Below are positions 35,955 to 47,267 of a DNA stretch of 64,000 bases, piece by piece. This DNA comes from Taxillus chinensis (Eukaryota > Streptophyta > Magnoliopsida > Santalales > Loranthaceae). The notes under the pieces are model-generated. The model saw only the letters and a list, made by a program, of their open reading frames with translations. It was not told the origin of the DNA and did not search any database. A program made the translations under genes and the position numbers. Where the stretch lies: the NCBI GenBank assembly GCA_023512835.1, contig CM042085.1, positions 29,471,812 through 29,535,811 of the forward strand, read 5' to 3'. How positions within the stretch are numbered: position 1 is the first letter of the stretch; every line of letters begins with the position of its first letter.

Positions 35955-36293
35955 TGGGGATTAATGGTATTTATAATTAAAATTTTATCTTTAATATATA
36001 CGGCTTATACTGGTTTTCATTTTTAGACAATAATGACTTCATCACAGTTACCTCCCAAATCCCAACATGAGTTAATATAAGAACTCAATTGGGAATTTTG
36101 GATGAGACAGAATGTGTCTACAGCAGAGGACCATGTGAAAAGTGAAGGCACACTGGTGTTGGGAAAACGGCTGGGTAGATTCTTAGGGCACATTTGGTCA
36201 CTCTTTCTTCCAATATGACAAGGGCGTGCCTTAGGGTCCACAGCGCTCATGAAACTTGGGGTCAAAGAAGCAATTGTGTGTCATGACCCCACT
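35955..36293 (-). repeat. Partial 3' LTR of the copia element
   Basis: Aligns with 40700-41048, including ATGAGTTAATATAAGAACTCA, CCATGTGAAAAGTGAAGGCACACTGG and GGGCGTGCCTTAGGGTCCACA. It lacks the counterpart of 40531-40699, which contains the TATA box and the R region. It lies directly against the truncated RNase H end. The two copies also differ by several small indels. Confidence 0.65.
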
Positions 36294-37307
36294 GTCCTGA
36301 GAATAAGGAGGGTACAGAAGAAGAGACAGTGTCTGAAAATCAAGAAGGAGTTCTTTGTAACCACACAAGTTCTGCTGCAGTCGACGCCATAGCACGATAT
36401 TCTGCCTCTGCAGATGAACGAGAAACAGTTGCCTGTTTCTTTGTTTTCCAGGAAATTAGGGATTCGCCAAGAAAGACGCAAAAACCGGTAGTGGATCGCC
36501 GTGTGTCCAGGCAAGAACCCCAATCAGCATCCGAAAATGCTCGAAGATGGAAGGAGGGTGTGGAGGAAAAAATAAGTCCCTGACCTGGGTGACGTTTCAG
36601 GTAGCGAAGAAGATGATTCGCGGTCTGAAGGTGGATGGTGCGTGGAGCGGCTAAAAATTGAGTGAGGCGGTGAACCGCGAAGCAGATATCTGGACGGGTT
36701 AAGGTAAGGTATAAGAGTTTGCCGACCAATCGGCGGTAGGAAGAACATATATCGGCTGACAGTGGTTCACCGTCGGAATCAGTCAATTTCACAGTGGGCT
36801 CCATGGGAGTGAGAGCTGGTTTGCAGGCCAAGTAGCCCGTTTCTTCTAATAATTGGAGAACAAAATGGCGTTGGGATAGGAAAATGCCATGATCAGTATT
36901 CATTATTTCTAGACCAAGGAAATATTTCAGGGAGCCTAAATCCTTAAGCTTAAAGTGATGATGAAGTTGATCTTTCAAATCTGTTGTAGCTCGAGCAGAG
37001 GGACTAGTGACAATGATGTCATCCACGTAAACAAGTAGAGCAACGAAGGTTGAGCCTTGTGCCTTTTGTGAACGAGAGAATAGTCGGCTCGAGATTGAGT
37101 AAAACCGAGATCCAAAACGGCCTGGGAAAATTTTGTATACCACCGACGTGAGGCCTGGCGAAGTCCATAGATAGACTTTTGCAAGTGACGGACCAAGGTA
37201 GAATCAGCAGTGGAAACAGCCGGTGTGTAACCAGGTGGAAGAGTCATGTAGACATCCTCATGAAGATCACCATGTAGGAAGGCGTTGTTGATATCTAACC
37301 GTAACAA
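36294..37307 (-). pseudogene. Copia reverse transcriptase (second half) and truncated RNase H
   Basis: The frame 37307-36975 begins LRLDINNAFLHGDLHEDVYM, a core RT block, and has SIYGLRQASRRWY. A shift leads to the 37143-36340 frame, with LLVYVDDIIVTS (catalytic YVDD), LKDLGSLKYFLGLEI and LGKLLYLT-like text. It also has SDADWGSCLDTRRSTTGF and SRSSAEAEYRAMA, which are RNase H motifs. After ELVWLQ the coding resemblance ends within about 60 bases of the LTR, so the last ~100 residues of RNase H are deleted. Confidence 0.88.
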
Positions 37308-38880
37308 AGTCCACTTCGGGACGCAGCAAGAGCCGATAAAACACGTAGCGTAACCGGCTTGGCTACGGGGGAGAACGTGTCCGAGAAGTCAACACCAGCT
37401 GTTGGGTGTACCCTTTTGCAACGAGACGCGCCTTGTAACGAGCAACCACACCATTAGAGTCATATTTGACTCGATAGGTCCACTTACAACCGACAGTGTG
37501 TTGGCCAGGAGGAAGAGGGGTAACGATCCACGTGTTATTAGACTCCATAGCATCAAGCTCCTCCTTCATGGCTTGACACCATTGGGGTTGTTGGGCAGCT
37601 TCCTGGTACGAAGTAGGCTCGGGAATGGTGGAAACAGTGAGTGCCAGGTGTCGATTTGCTGGAGAAAGAGAGTCATAAGATAGTTGGTTGGACAAAGGGT
37701 AAGGAAGGGAAGCAGAAAATGGCACGGTGGATGTCTGCAGAATATGGTGGTGATAGTCTTGAAGATAGTGAGGAGGATGGGTCGATCTTGTGGAACGGCG
37801 AGTAGGAGCAGGAAAGGAAGAGGGTTGGACAGCTAGTTGTGTAGGGGAATTGTTGTGTGTAAGAGTAGGAAGAGAAGAGGAGGGTTGGACGGTGAGTTGT
37901 GAAGGGGTAGGATTGTCTGTTCGTAGTGGAAAGTTGAAAGTAGGGGAGGGGACATTAAAAGTGGATGGCATCGGTAGGACAAGATCAGGGAAAGGATCAA
38001 TTACCTGATCTGGGGGAGTGATTGTATGGAAGGGAAAAATATGTTCATGAAAGATGGCATCACGAGAAAAGAAGGTTTGTTTAGTGTGTAAATCATAGAA
38101 TTTATAGGCCTTAAGACCATGGGGATACCCAAGAAATATGCATGTGCGGGCACGTGGTTGGAATTTGGTTCGATGAGTACTAATGGTGGAAACAAAGGCT
38201 AAGCAACCAAACACACGTAAGGAAGTGTAATCTGGGTGTTGATGATGTAAAAGAAATAAAGGGGTTTGATTACCTAAGACAGGAGATGGTAACCGATTAA
38301 TGAGGTAGGCAGCAGTAGTAATGCAATCAATCCAGAAATTAGAGGGGAGTTTGGCCTGAAAAAGTAGAGAGCGAGCTATATTAAGGAGGTGCTGATGTTT
38401 GCGTTCAGCCACAGAATTTTGTTGGGGTGTCTCTACACATGAAAATTGATGTAAAGTGCCGTGTTGTTTGAAAAGATTAACAAAAGAGAGTTCAGGGGCA
38501 TTGTCAGAACGAAATACTTTTATGGTGGTGTGAAACTGCGTTTGAATTAATTGGAAGAACTGTGGTATTATGGTAAGAACGTCAGATTTGTGTTGTAGTG
38601 GATAAATCCAAACGTGGCGGCTATAATCATCAACCAGAGTGAGAAAGTAAGTATGTCCAGTGTACGACATAACGTGGTAGGGCCCCCAGATATCACAATG
38701 AACAAGGGCAAATGGTGTTGCGACAACATTATTCGGGATGGAAATGGAAGTCGTTTTTGTTTGGCCAAAGGACAAATATAACAAGGTGGGAGTTGATGAA
38801 TATTCACGGAAGGACAATTTAAAGCAGACTGCAATTGATGGATAACTTTGAAGGACGGATGACCCAAGCGGCTGTGCCAA
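37308..38880 (-). pseudogene. Copia integrase and start of reverse transcriptase
   Basis: A 505-residue frame. The integrase core shows VHCDIWGPY (first Asp), VFRSDNAPEL (second Asp) and CVETPQQNSVAERKH (catalytic Glu). The copia C-terminal signature is RVFGCLAFV...FLGYP. A low-complexity Pro/Ser/Thr linker follows, then the RT start with WCQAMKEELDAMESNNTW and YKARLVAKGYTQ, before a frameshift at about 37363. All three integrase acidic residues remain. Confidence 0.88.
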
Positions 38881-39613
38881 GTGGATACAGTGATAGTGTG
38901 AATATGTGCGTGAACAATGGGAAGAGTGGACTGAGTTTGAAGAATATAGAGACCATGGATTTTGTTACCCCGAGTAAGGAGTTGGTGGGAAGAAGGATCT
39001 TTAAAGAAGAAATTGTGTGGGGTAAATTCAGCAGTGAGATTGGTAGTAGATAAGAGGGCACTAACAGAGAGTAGATTGAGATGGAATTGAGGGATGAAAA
39101 GGACATCATGAAGAATGATATTATTTTGTAAATTGATGTTGCCAGCATAGCGTACCTGAGTTTGAGAATTGTTTGGGAGATGGACGGTAGTGTTTGTGAT
39201 AGGATGAAGAGAGATGAATAGGCTTGCGGTGGGACAAATGTGTCGTGTAGCTCCAAGTATCGACAACCCAAAGACTTATCGCCATTAAGAATAGAGGATA
39301 AACTGGCTGAAAAACATACTCCAACATGGCAGTCCTCATCAGTGGAGGTATTGGGTGGCACGGCAGTATGAGTGGACATCACATTCAAAAGATCCTGATA
39401 TTCAGAGGAAGTCAGATTGTCAACAAACGACTCCATGGACCCAATGGATGATCCTGTGCAGTTGATTGGGGTAATGTCTGATGTTGAAACTTGATGTGCC
39501 GTGGGTTGTAGAGGTGTTGCCACGAGTGGAATGAAAATTTCGGTATCTTTACGTGGAATTGTAGCCAGGTGGATATCCATGGAGTTTGTAGCATCGATCA
39601 ACGATGTGCCCAA
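38568..39613 (-). pseudogene. Copia protease and GAG-pre-integrase region
   Basis: Two overlapping frames are needed. At about 39250 the protease active-site motif is broken by one extra base: the Asp-Thr half reads in one frame and the GATRHIC half in the next. Downstream are VLFIPQFHLNLLSVSAL and the zinc-binding WHSRLGHPSF...CYICPLAKQ block (GAG-pre-integrase domain). Another shift near 38750 leads into the integrase frame. Confidence 0.8.
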
Positions 39614-40452
39614 TAATTTTGCGGTGAGTGCGGGAATGGTTGATCGCGTCCATAATTCTTGAAAGAAGCAGGGGCTTGTGATCGTGATGGTTCGGATTGA
39701 CCTTTCCTAATATGGTTTGTTCTCACCGCACTAGCAATAGAACCAGAGGGAGTTTCGGTAAAGGGTTTGAATTTTGGGCGACGATGCTGTTCTTCTTGAA
39801 TGATCAAGGAAAATACTTGATTGATGGATGGAATGGGATTCATAAGTAAAATCTGACTTCTGATGTGAGAATAAGAGTCATCAAGACCCATCAAGAAAGA
39901 CATTACGTGTTCTGTTTCTTGATAATCAAGCATGGCCTTCATACCTCCACACGTACAAGAATGAGTTGGTCTGTAGTGAACGAGTTCTTCCCATATAGTT
40001 TTCAATCTTGTGAAGTATACACTGACAGATGAGTGATCTTGCCTGAGATTCATGAGATCGTGCCGAAGTTGGAACATCTTCGGGCCATTGCTCTGTTGAA
40101 ACCGGTCCTTGAGGTCATTCCATACCGCACTAGCCGAAGTCATATAGATGAGACTGGCTGAGATTTCTTTGGAGATGGCATTTAAAATCCAAGAAACAAC
40201 TATGGCGTTGCTGCGTTGCCAAGAACTCTGTGTAAGAGGATCAGCATCCAGGGGTTCGGGAAGTGACCCATCGATGAAGCCATGCTTGTTCTTGGCAAAG
40301 AGTGCTAAGGTCATTGCACGACTCCAACTCGGATAATTGTCGCCGGTGAGTGGTTGTGACACTAAGATTTGTCCTGGGTTCTCTGCATGATGCAGAAAAT
40401 AGGGGCTAAATGAATCTTCGTAACTTGGTGTAGTTCTGGTGGAGGCAGACAT
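39598..40452 (-). pseudogene. Copia gag
   Basis: The likely start is the ATG at 40452 (MSASTRTTPS), 60 bases past the PBS; the open frame upstream of it extends into the LTR and is not expected to be used. It contains NPGQILVSQPLTGDNYPSW, the N-terminal signature of copia-type gag, then WNDLKDRFQQSNGP, SVSVYFTRLKTIWEEL and FLMGLDDSYSHIRSQILLMNP. This forms the capsid-like UBN2 region. No CCHC zinc knuckle is seen before the frame ends at 39598, possibly owing to the same decay. Confidence 0.85.
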
Positions 40453-40512
40453 GATGAACGACGAACGCTGGGAAGAAAAATGACGAACGCTACGAAGAAG
40501 ACGATGATCAAT

Positions 40513-40530
40513 CGCGTGGCTTTGATACCA
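40513..40530 (-). other. Copia primer binding site
   Basis: On the minus strand reads TGGTATCAAAGCCACGCG directly after the 5' LTR, complementary to the end of initiator-Met tRNA. Confidence 0.85.
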
Positions 40531-41048
40531 TATTAAGAAAAGTAGAGAGAGAAATTGACTTTTATTATTGAATGAATGAATCATATTACAGCTGTGTAAT
40601 ACGTCTTATATAGACTTACAATTGCTGACTTAGACAATTACCATCCTATCCTTAATAAAATACCAGAAAACAATTTATAAATTAACAAAAATAATTTTTG
40701 GGGATTTGGTCCATTTATAATTAAAATTTTATCTTTAATATATACGGCGTTATACTGGTTTTCATTTTTCAAAATAATGACTTCATCACAGTTACCTCCC
40801 AAATCCCAACATGAGTTAATATAAGAACTCACTTGAGAATTTTGGATGAGACAGATTCGTGTCTATCAGCTCACAAGACCATGTGAAAAGTGAAGGCACA
40901 CTGGTTTTCGAACACGGCCGCGTGAGATAGATTACACGGCCCTATGATTCTCATGGAACATTTGGCCTCTTTCTTCCAATATGACACGGGCGTGCCTTAG
41001 GGTCCACACAACTATGTAATTGTCAAAGAACACAATTGTGTGTCATGA
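40531..41048 (-). repeat. 5' LTR of the copia element
   Basis: Starts (own direction) near TGACACACAATTG at about 41048 and ends CTTAATA at 40531, where CA would be expected. A TATA box TCTATATAAGACG lies at about 40605-40617 on the minus strand and AATAAAAG near 40562. The extent is inferred from the direct repeat and the PBS. Confidence 0.65.
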
Positions 41049-41234
41049 TCCCCACACCGTGTATTTGTGAAAATGCTCCAAAATGGCTGCAATTCGTCAG
41101 AATTCACGCTACACATAACTACACCTCTTGCCAAAACAAGATTAAACAAGCAATCAAAAACTTACACAATTACACTCAAAAGTAATAAAAAAATATGCTA
41201 CTAAAACTATATAAATACGTGTTTTCAGTGATGC
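41038..41234 (+). repeat. Inverted repeat, left arm
   Basis: Runs GTGTGTCATGATCCCC...TTTTCAGTGATGC. Its outer ~10 bases overlap the start of the copia 5' LTR. The complement of TCCAAAATGGCTGC and the poly(A)7 run near 41188 are matched exactly in the right arm, so even length-variable sites agree. Confidence 0.9.
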
Positions 41235-43284
41235 TCTTCTATTTATAAGATATATATATATATATATTAAAAAAGATTATCATTTAAATTTGGCAATATA
41301 TTAAAATTTTTTATTAAACATATCATTAAGAATTTTTTCTATTACTTGGGACGTTTTAAAAAATTATCTATAATATTTATTTATTTTACTTTTAAATTTT
41401 AAAAAGATATATGTATGTATAATTTCGAAAGAGAGATTTTAAGTGTATTTAAGAAAAACTATTACAATTAAACTTACAGAAAGTATAATTTTAAATGATA
41501 CACTTTATTAAAAGGATAATTTTAGTATTTGTTTTTATTTTAATTTTGGTTAGTCCAATTTTATATTCTCTCGTTTATTTTTTATATAATAAGATATATA
41601 GCTATATATAAAATATCTCCCAATCCCGCCATAAAACATTAATTTACAAGTATTGGTATGGTTTAGAAAATAACTCTGTTTTAAGCTATATTTAATTATA
41701 TTTGAGGGCAAGAATGCAATATTATTAATATTAAAAACAAAGTCAATTCTCAACTTCTATTAATAAGTATTCAAAAACGACTATTAATATGTATTCGTCG
41801 CTGCTAATTCCGTACTACAGGCAAATTTCAAAATTGGTTTGCCAATTTAACTTTAAAAAACCAAAATTAGAAAACGTTAAACTTAAAAAAATCACAAAAA
41901 ATACTTTTTGTTTTGTTTTGTTTTTAAAAAACATAATTACATTTGTGGAAGAGAAGGTGAGGTGGACCCGTACAAGGGACCGCCTACAAACTAACGGTAG
42001 TGCCGTGGCGAAAGCGAGTCCATACAGCGTTGCCGTGGGAACGGAGTAGAGCCGCAAACCCGAAGTCCTAAAAATAAATAAATAAATAAAAATAGAAAAA
42101 GAAAACAATTATTATAATAGTAGTCACAGTGCACGTGGGAGACCCATCAGGATTCAGGACCCGTCCGTACACTCCAGGCCACATCACCACCTCCCTCCGT
42201 GTCGGCCCGACGACTTGGAAAAAGCGGCCTGCGCTGCGTGTCCACGGTAACACCTGCTCCATTCCGATCTGGGTCGTTCAATTGCACTACTCATCCGCAA
42301 ATAATGCGAGACGTGATGTTCAAAACTGATTGCGGCTGGTAGTCGTGTGATGTATTTTCACATTGTCAACGTACAATAAGCAAAAATAAAATGAACTGAA
42401 GTGGCGGCGTGCTTGGCGTAGTATTTTGTGTTCGCCATTGTTTTGAAATTTGTTTCGACATAAGAATAATAAATTAACCTTAAAAAGAATGAATGAAATG
42501 AAGTGTCATGAATGAATCAAACACAATGGTTGCGGCTCTCATTCAGCTTCGTACTCGTACCTTACTAAAATCCGGTCACAAACACACACACACACATATA
42601 TATATAACTAGATTGCCATTTAAGTTATTTATTTTGGTGATTCACTGCATTGGACACGGCCGTTCGATTATATTATATCATAAAATTTTTTAATATCATG
42701 AAATATTTAATAGGAATAATTACAAGACAATTAGACTCGAATATCAGTTAAATTAAATCAAGACAAATGCCAAATTAGGTAGTACGATACTATTTATTTT
42801 GGATTTGCTACATCCGTCCGTTCGCATGACATTAAAACGTGTTATAATATTTAAAATATTTTTTTCATCTTATCTTTAACACTTTTGTGTCACTTTATAT
42901 ATAGAATAAGTCAAACTTACTTTCCTTTTATTTTCTTCTATGCATTGATTGGTTTTAGTGTATGCATTTTTATTTTTATTTGTATTTTTTATTATAATTC
43001 ACTAGATAGGAAAAATTCAAGTGTACGGATAAAATTGGGTAGGAGTACCCATTTTGCATTCTCATTTGATTGACTTTAAAAAAAATTAAAAAGAATAATA
43101 TCGAACTATAATAACAAAAAAGTTATTCTTACCCATTTTACCCATATAATTTTTCTGCATATAAGATGTCCATCTTTTTTTATACATGATTATCTTAAAC
43201 TTATTCAACTACCCTAAAACTCTATTTGGTCTGGTAATTCCCTTGGTTAGTTGTTAATATCATAAATTTTAAACTTATGAAAGG
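41235..43284. other. Interior of the inverted-repeat segment
   Basis: Mostly AT-rich and without a long frame. Two GC-richer patches stand out at 41944-42058 and 42129-42300, the second with GGCCACATCACCACC and CGGCCCGACGACTTGG. They could be captured host sequence but match nothing recognised. (CA)n/(TA)n lies near 42580-42607. Confidence 0.45.
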
Positions 43285-43481
43285 GCATCACTGAAAACAC
43301 GTATTTATATAGTTTTAGTAGCATATTTTTTTATTACTTTTGAGTGTAATTGTGTAAGTTTTTGATTGCTTGTTTAATCTTGTTTTGGCAAGAGGTGTAG
43401 TTATGTGTAGCGTGAATTCTGACGAATTGCAGCCATTTTGGAGCATTTTCACAAATACACGGTGTGGGGATCATGACACAC
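43285..43481 (-). repeat. Inverted repeat, right arm
   Basis: Exact reverse complement of 41038-41234. Immediately outside, ACACGGTGTGGGGATC from the arm end (about 43457-43472) is repeated at 43480-43495. Confidence 0.9.
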
Positions 43482-44252
43482 ACGGTGTGGGGATCGTAAC
43501 AAATACTTATTTAGGTTTTGATAATTATTGAGTGTTCAGGGTTTTAATTCAATTGAATTTGTCTTGGGGGTGTATAAATGGAATCCTAGAAGAGGAGAGT
43601 GATGGAAACCATCAGTTGGAATATCAACACATGGGATATATGTTATATATGGTCAGGGTGATTTCTAATTAAGACGTGAATAAGTATAATATATATACCT
43701 TTTGTTTTATTTTGTTTTTTTGTTTAAGTTTATGACTCCATACTCCCATATGTAATAAGACGCCTTTTTGTTGTCTGGAGTTCCTATCAAATTTCTAGTG
43801 TGGGTGAGCTATAAAAATTATATACACATATATGTACTAGTTTAGTGGTAATTTGCTAGTTGATATTATCATTTTTGTTTAAAGGTCATCATCACCTAAT
43901 GATATTGTTAGATAATAACTACTAGCCACTTGAAAGCAAAGTAAAAGTATTTTCATTCAACGAGATAAAATCGGTTAAGAAAAACTTCATCATCACCTAC
44001 GGGTGTACTACTTGGTGATACTTCACTAATTTGTTATTTTTTATTTTTTGAATTAGACTACTTTTATTATTAATTATTAAAATTGGTATTTCATGTCTTT
44101 GCATAGTATTATCAAGTTTAATCTTGTGGCATGTGTTTGCACCCCCGCATCGTAATACTTTCTTTTTCTCTTTTTTTTTTTCCTTTTTTTAATTAGACTT
44201 TCATTATTAATTATTAAAAATAATATCTCACATCTTTGCATAATATTATCTA
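43482..44252. other. AT-rich stretch, nothing recognised
   Basis: The complement of 43482-43500 begins TGTTACGATCCCC, which resembles an LTR terminus, but no partner was found. No coding frame. Confidence 0.35.
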
Positions 44253-44961
44253 GAACATCTTTAATCTTACCAAACTAAATTAGTTAGTTAAGTTATTTTT
44301 AGTTTATTACAGTATCATTTTAGGTTATGGTGCTTTAATGGTACACTATTTATATTTTTATTTAACTATCATTTTTCTCAATTTACTCTTAATCTATATT
44401 TCTAATTCCTACTTTTATCTTGCTTTCCCAAATCCTTAATTTGTGTTGGGGACTCTTCTAGGATGACGAGAGGTAATGCAAAGGGAGGAGGAAGGGGGCA
44501 ATGGGGAAGGAGGGGCGACAGGCCAAGGAAAGGGGGCGATGGGGTGTGATGCAGAGAGAGGAGGAAGGGGGCAACAAGGAATACTAATGGGGGTGACAAG
44601 GCGATGGGGGGTAATGTAAAGGGAGGAGGAAGGGGGCGACGAGAAATGTTGATAGGGGTGACAAGAGCGATGGGGGGTGATGTAGAGGGAGGAGGAAGAG
44701 GGCAAAGGGGGTAATATAGAGGGAGGAGAGGGGGCGACATGTGACGTGGGGGCAGTAGAGGGGGTGGATGCGAGACGACACAAGGGAAATTGAGAGCGTA
44801 AGCATGAATTGGCTAACATGGCATCTTTAACTAAAGTTAAAGCTAAAGTTAAATTTAGCGCTTATTATTGGTTTTACTATTGATTTAACTAGACTATTAA
44901 AGATGACTTTTAGTTAAATTTAGCTTTAGCTATGACTTTAACGAATGTATTGAAAATGCTC
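44253..44961. mobile_element. TIR element (GAGCAT-type MITE)
   Basis: Left end GAACATCTTTAAT; right end, reverse complemented, GAGCATTTTCAAT. Subterminal TTAGTTAAATTTAGCTTTAGC-type repeats lie at the right and TTAGTTAGTTAAG at the left. Flanks CTA and TTA may be a degenerate 3-bp duplication. No transposase. A G-rich minisatellite occupies the centre. Confidence 0.55.
44465..44745. repeat. ~66-bp G-rich minisatellite
   Basis: Units of the form GATGGGGGGTGATGTAGAGGGAGGAGGAAGGGGGCGAC...GGGGTGACAAGAGC repeat about four times with variation. The Pro/Ser-rich frames on the minus strand over it are artefacts. Confidence 0.8.
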
Positions 44962-47267
44962 TTAGTCCAAATTTATTACTCCTTAATACTCATCCTTGTT
45001 TTACTCTCATATAAGCCAGCTTAATTATAAAGTTCTTAATGTTTTGGCACCCATAAAACTTTTAATGTGTCATAAATATATGAGAATGTTAATATTTAGA
45101 CATTATTAGCGGCTCATATGAATATTTATTATATATAGTATATATACAATATATATGGTATATAACTTTACATGATAGCTTTTAAAAGTTATTGCCTAAA
45201 ATGACTTTTAAAAGTCACCATTTCGTATAAATCGTGTTTTGGTTTATACCACAAAAATCATGTTTTATTTTATCAAATTAAGTTTAATGTTTGATATAAA
45301 ATATATAAAATAATATTTCAAATATAATCATTAATTATTAAATAAAATTAAAATTAATTTTATTCAAATATGATTTAGAAAAAACATTAATATTGAAATT
45401 TTAAATATAAAATATTTATAAATACAACTACAAACTTATACAAGATAAGAATATATTAATATTTAATTTTAAAATAAAAATATTAAATCATATCAGTAAT
45501 CCGCTTGGTGATAGACATTATTCATTTAGCAAACCAGATGAAACATCCTTTTACAGTAAAAATGACTATACAATAGTCGCCTCGGCCGGGTAAATCAGCT
45601 GTTGTGTGGTTTAGCCGGGAGAAATGTAGGTTTCCATTTCAAGCCTTGGTAGTGGCAAGCTTTGTGATTTATTTTTGGGTGAGTTTCGTGTTTACTGCAA
45701 ATTTTATATATATATATATATATATACATATATATATTCAAACAGTAAACCATAAAATTTAAGCAAAAAAAAAAATTTGAAGCATAAATGAGAAGATTAG
45801 GAGTAAAATAACTCAAATTGAATTCCAAACATACATGCATGTACATATTAGGTTATAATATTCTCAAATAAATTTAAGCAAACACATAATAAATAATATA
45901 TATTACATAAATTAGTAAGGTGAAGTTTAGAAGTTAAAAGGACTTTTCATTTGTTTTCAAAAGCTAGAAGTAAGAAAGAATTTTTTGTTTTTGTTTTTGT
46001 TTTTTTCAATGAGATACTTAAAAATGTAGATAGGAAACAAAATTGGTGTTCTTTTTGTCGTTGATATGTTAAATATTGAATCCATGGGTTTAAGTTATCC
46101 CTATTTATTTGTCCGGTTCACTACTAAGAGCAATCTCTTTTCTGGCTCCGACCTGGAAATTCGAAGTGTGTGGTGACTGAAAGGCACTGACACTAACAGT
46201 TGGGCAATCTCACGGGAGGATTAAGATGCTTCTCTCTCTCTCTCAACCTGTTATCCGGGTTAAAAACACAAGTGGATGAGAAGGCCACTGGTCAACAACT
46301 TACACACAGTGACGGCCGTTTGTGGTGAACAATGATGAAAATCTTATCGGTATTTGCAGAGACTCGAGCTTCATATGCTACTCAGGTTTGAATAGGAGAG
46401 GGAGGAGTTGAGATCAATGATGGTGTAATGGATTGAGGAGTTCGTGGGGGGCTGTGTGGTGGAGGCGATGCAACAATGAGGGGGATTCCAGCAATTGCAA
46501 AGGGCTTCAGTGGCGAAGCAAAGACTATGGCAAGATCGGTAGTGAAGGGTGGCTCCAATGATGTTTCGATGGCGGTGGCAACAACATGAGATTGTGTGAT
46601 CTCTAGCGATGGTAATGTTGCATGGACACGCCATGACGTGATTGTTCAAAATATTAGCGTTATCACGATACATTAATTAATATATATTTTAAATATATAA
46701 AATATAATTAAATTTATAATAAAATATATAATAATTGATTAAAAATGTCATATATTAAAAAATATATATTGTAGTTTCAAGTCTCAATAATTAAATGTAA
46801 AAAACAAAATTGCAAAACATTGTACATTAATTATTAATGCATAATGGAGATCATATACTCATCACCATGTAGGAATTTACTATAGGATCGATTCATGTTA
46901 GAATTATTTAATACAAATTATGAGTCTTAATCAAAAGCGTACCTGGATCCATGAGTGAATTAAAGGAATTAATTTTATCACATTTTAGCTTCTCTTTTAT
47001 GGCGTTCTTTGATGGAGAAGAACTACCGCAACACATACGTTCTATGTTACATTAAACTCTACGTGAAATGAAAGAGAAGGAATACATGTATATATATATA
47101 ATTCTACTGTTTCCATTTTTTATTAAATCTAACAACCATCATTTTGGGCCTTCATTAATTTGAAAATAGTCTTTTAATTATATGCGATTCATTAATAGCA
47201 TGTAAGTCATTTAATTACATGAGCTACATAATAGATTATTAAAAATACAATAATAATATAACAATCT
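44962..47267. other. AT-rich stretch; left part of copia relic LTR at the right end
   Basis: No coding sequence recognised. (TA)n occurs near 45708-45738 and (CT)n near 46229-46243. The part left of 47267 (about 46880-47267) is probably the LTR of the adjacent copia relic, but its far end was not found. Confidence 0.4.

Larger units (their letters stand above)
35955..41048 (-). mobile_element. Ty1/copia retrotransposon, decayed
   Basis: Minus-strand order gag, protease, integrase, reverse transcriptase, RNase H is the copia order. A PBS complementary to initiator-Met tRNA lies at 40513-40530. A direct repeat flanks the coding part: 40700-41048 matches 35955-36293. The simplest reading is a nearly complete 5' LTR (40531-41048) and a 3' LTR that keeps only its first ~340 bases. 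Frameshifts occur in protease and RT, and the end of RNase H is missing, so it is inactive. Confidence 0.85.
41038..43481. mobile_element. 2.44-kb segment bounded by perfect 197-bp inverted repeats
   Basis: 41038-41234 and 43285-43481 are exact reverse complements over 197 bases as read by eye. Long TIRs of this size occur in Mutator-like elements, but no 9-bp target duplication is visible: the left flank is copia LTR sequence and the right flank repeats the terminal ACACGGTGTGGGGATC. An inverted duplication or a fold-back structure is an alternative. No transposase is recognised inside. Confidence 0.6.

Noticed and set aside
43480..43500. LTR start (complement TGTTACGATCCCC) next to the right inverted repeat
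   Set aside because: No matching second LTR, PBS or polypurine tract could be found, so it is not claimed as an element boundary.
44402..44819. Pro-rich minus-strand frames that could suggest an extensin-like protein
   Set aside because: They come from a 66-bp minisatellite read in several frames; no signal peptide or regular Ser-Pro motif is present.
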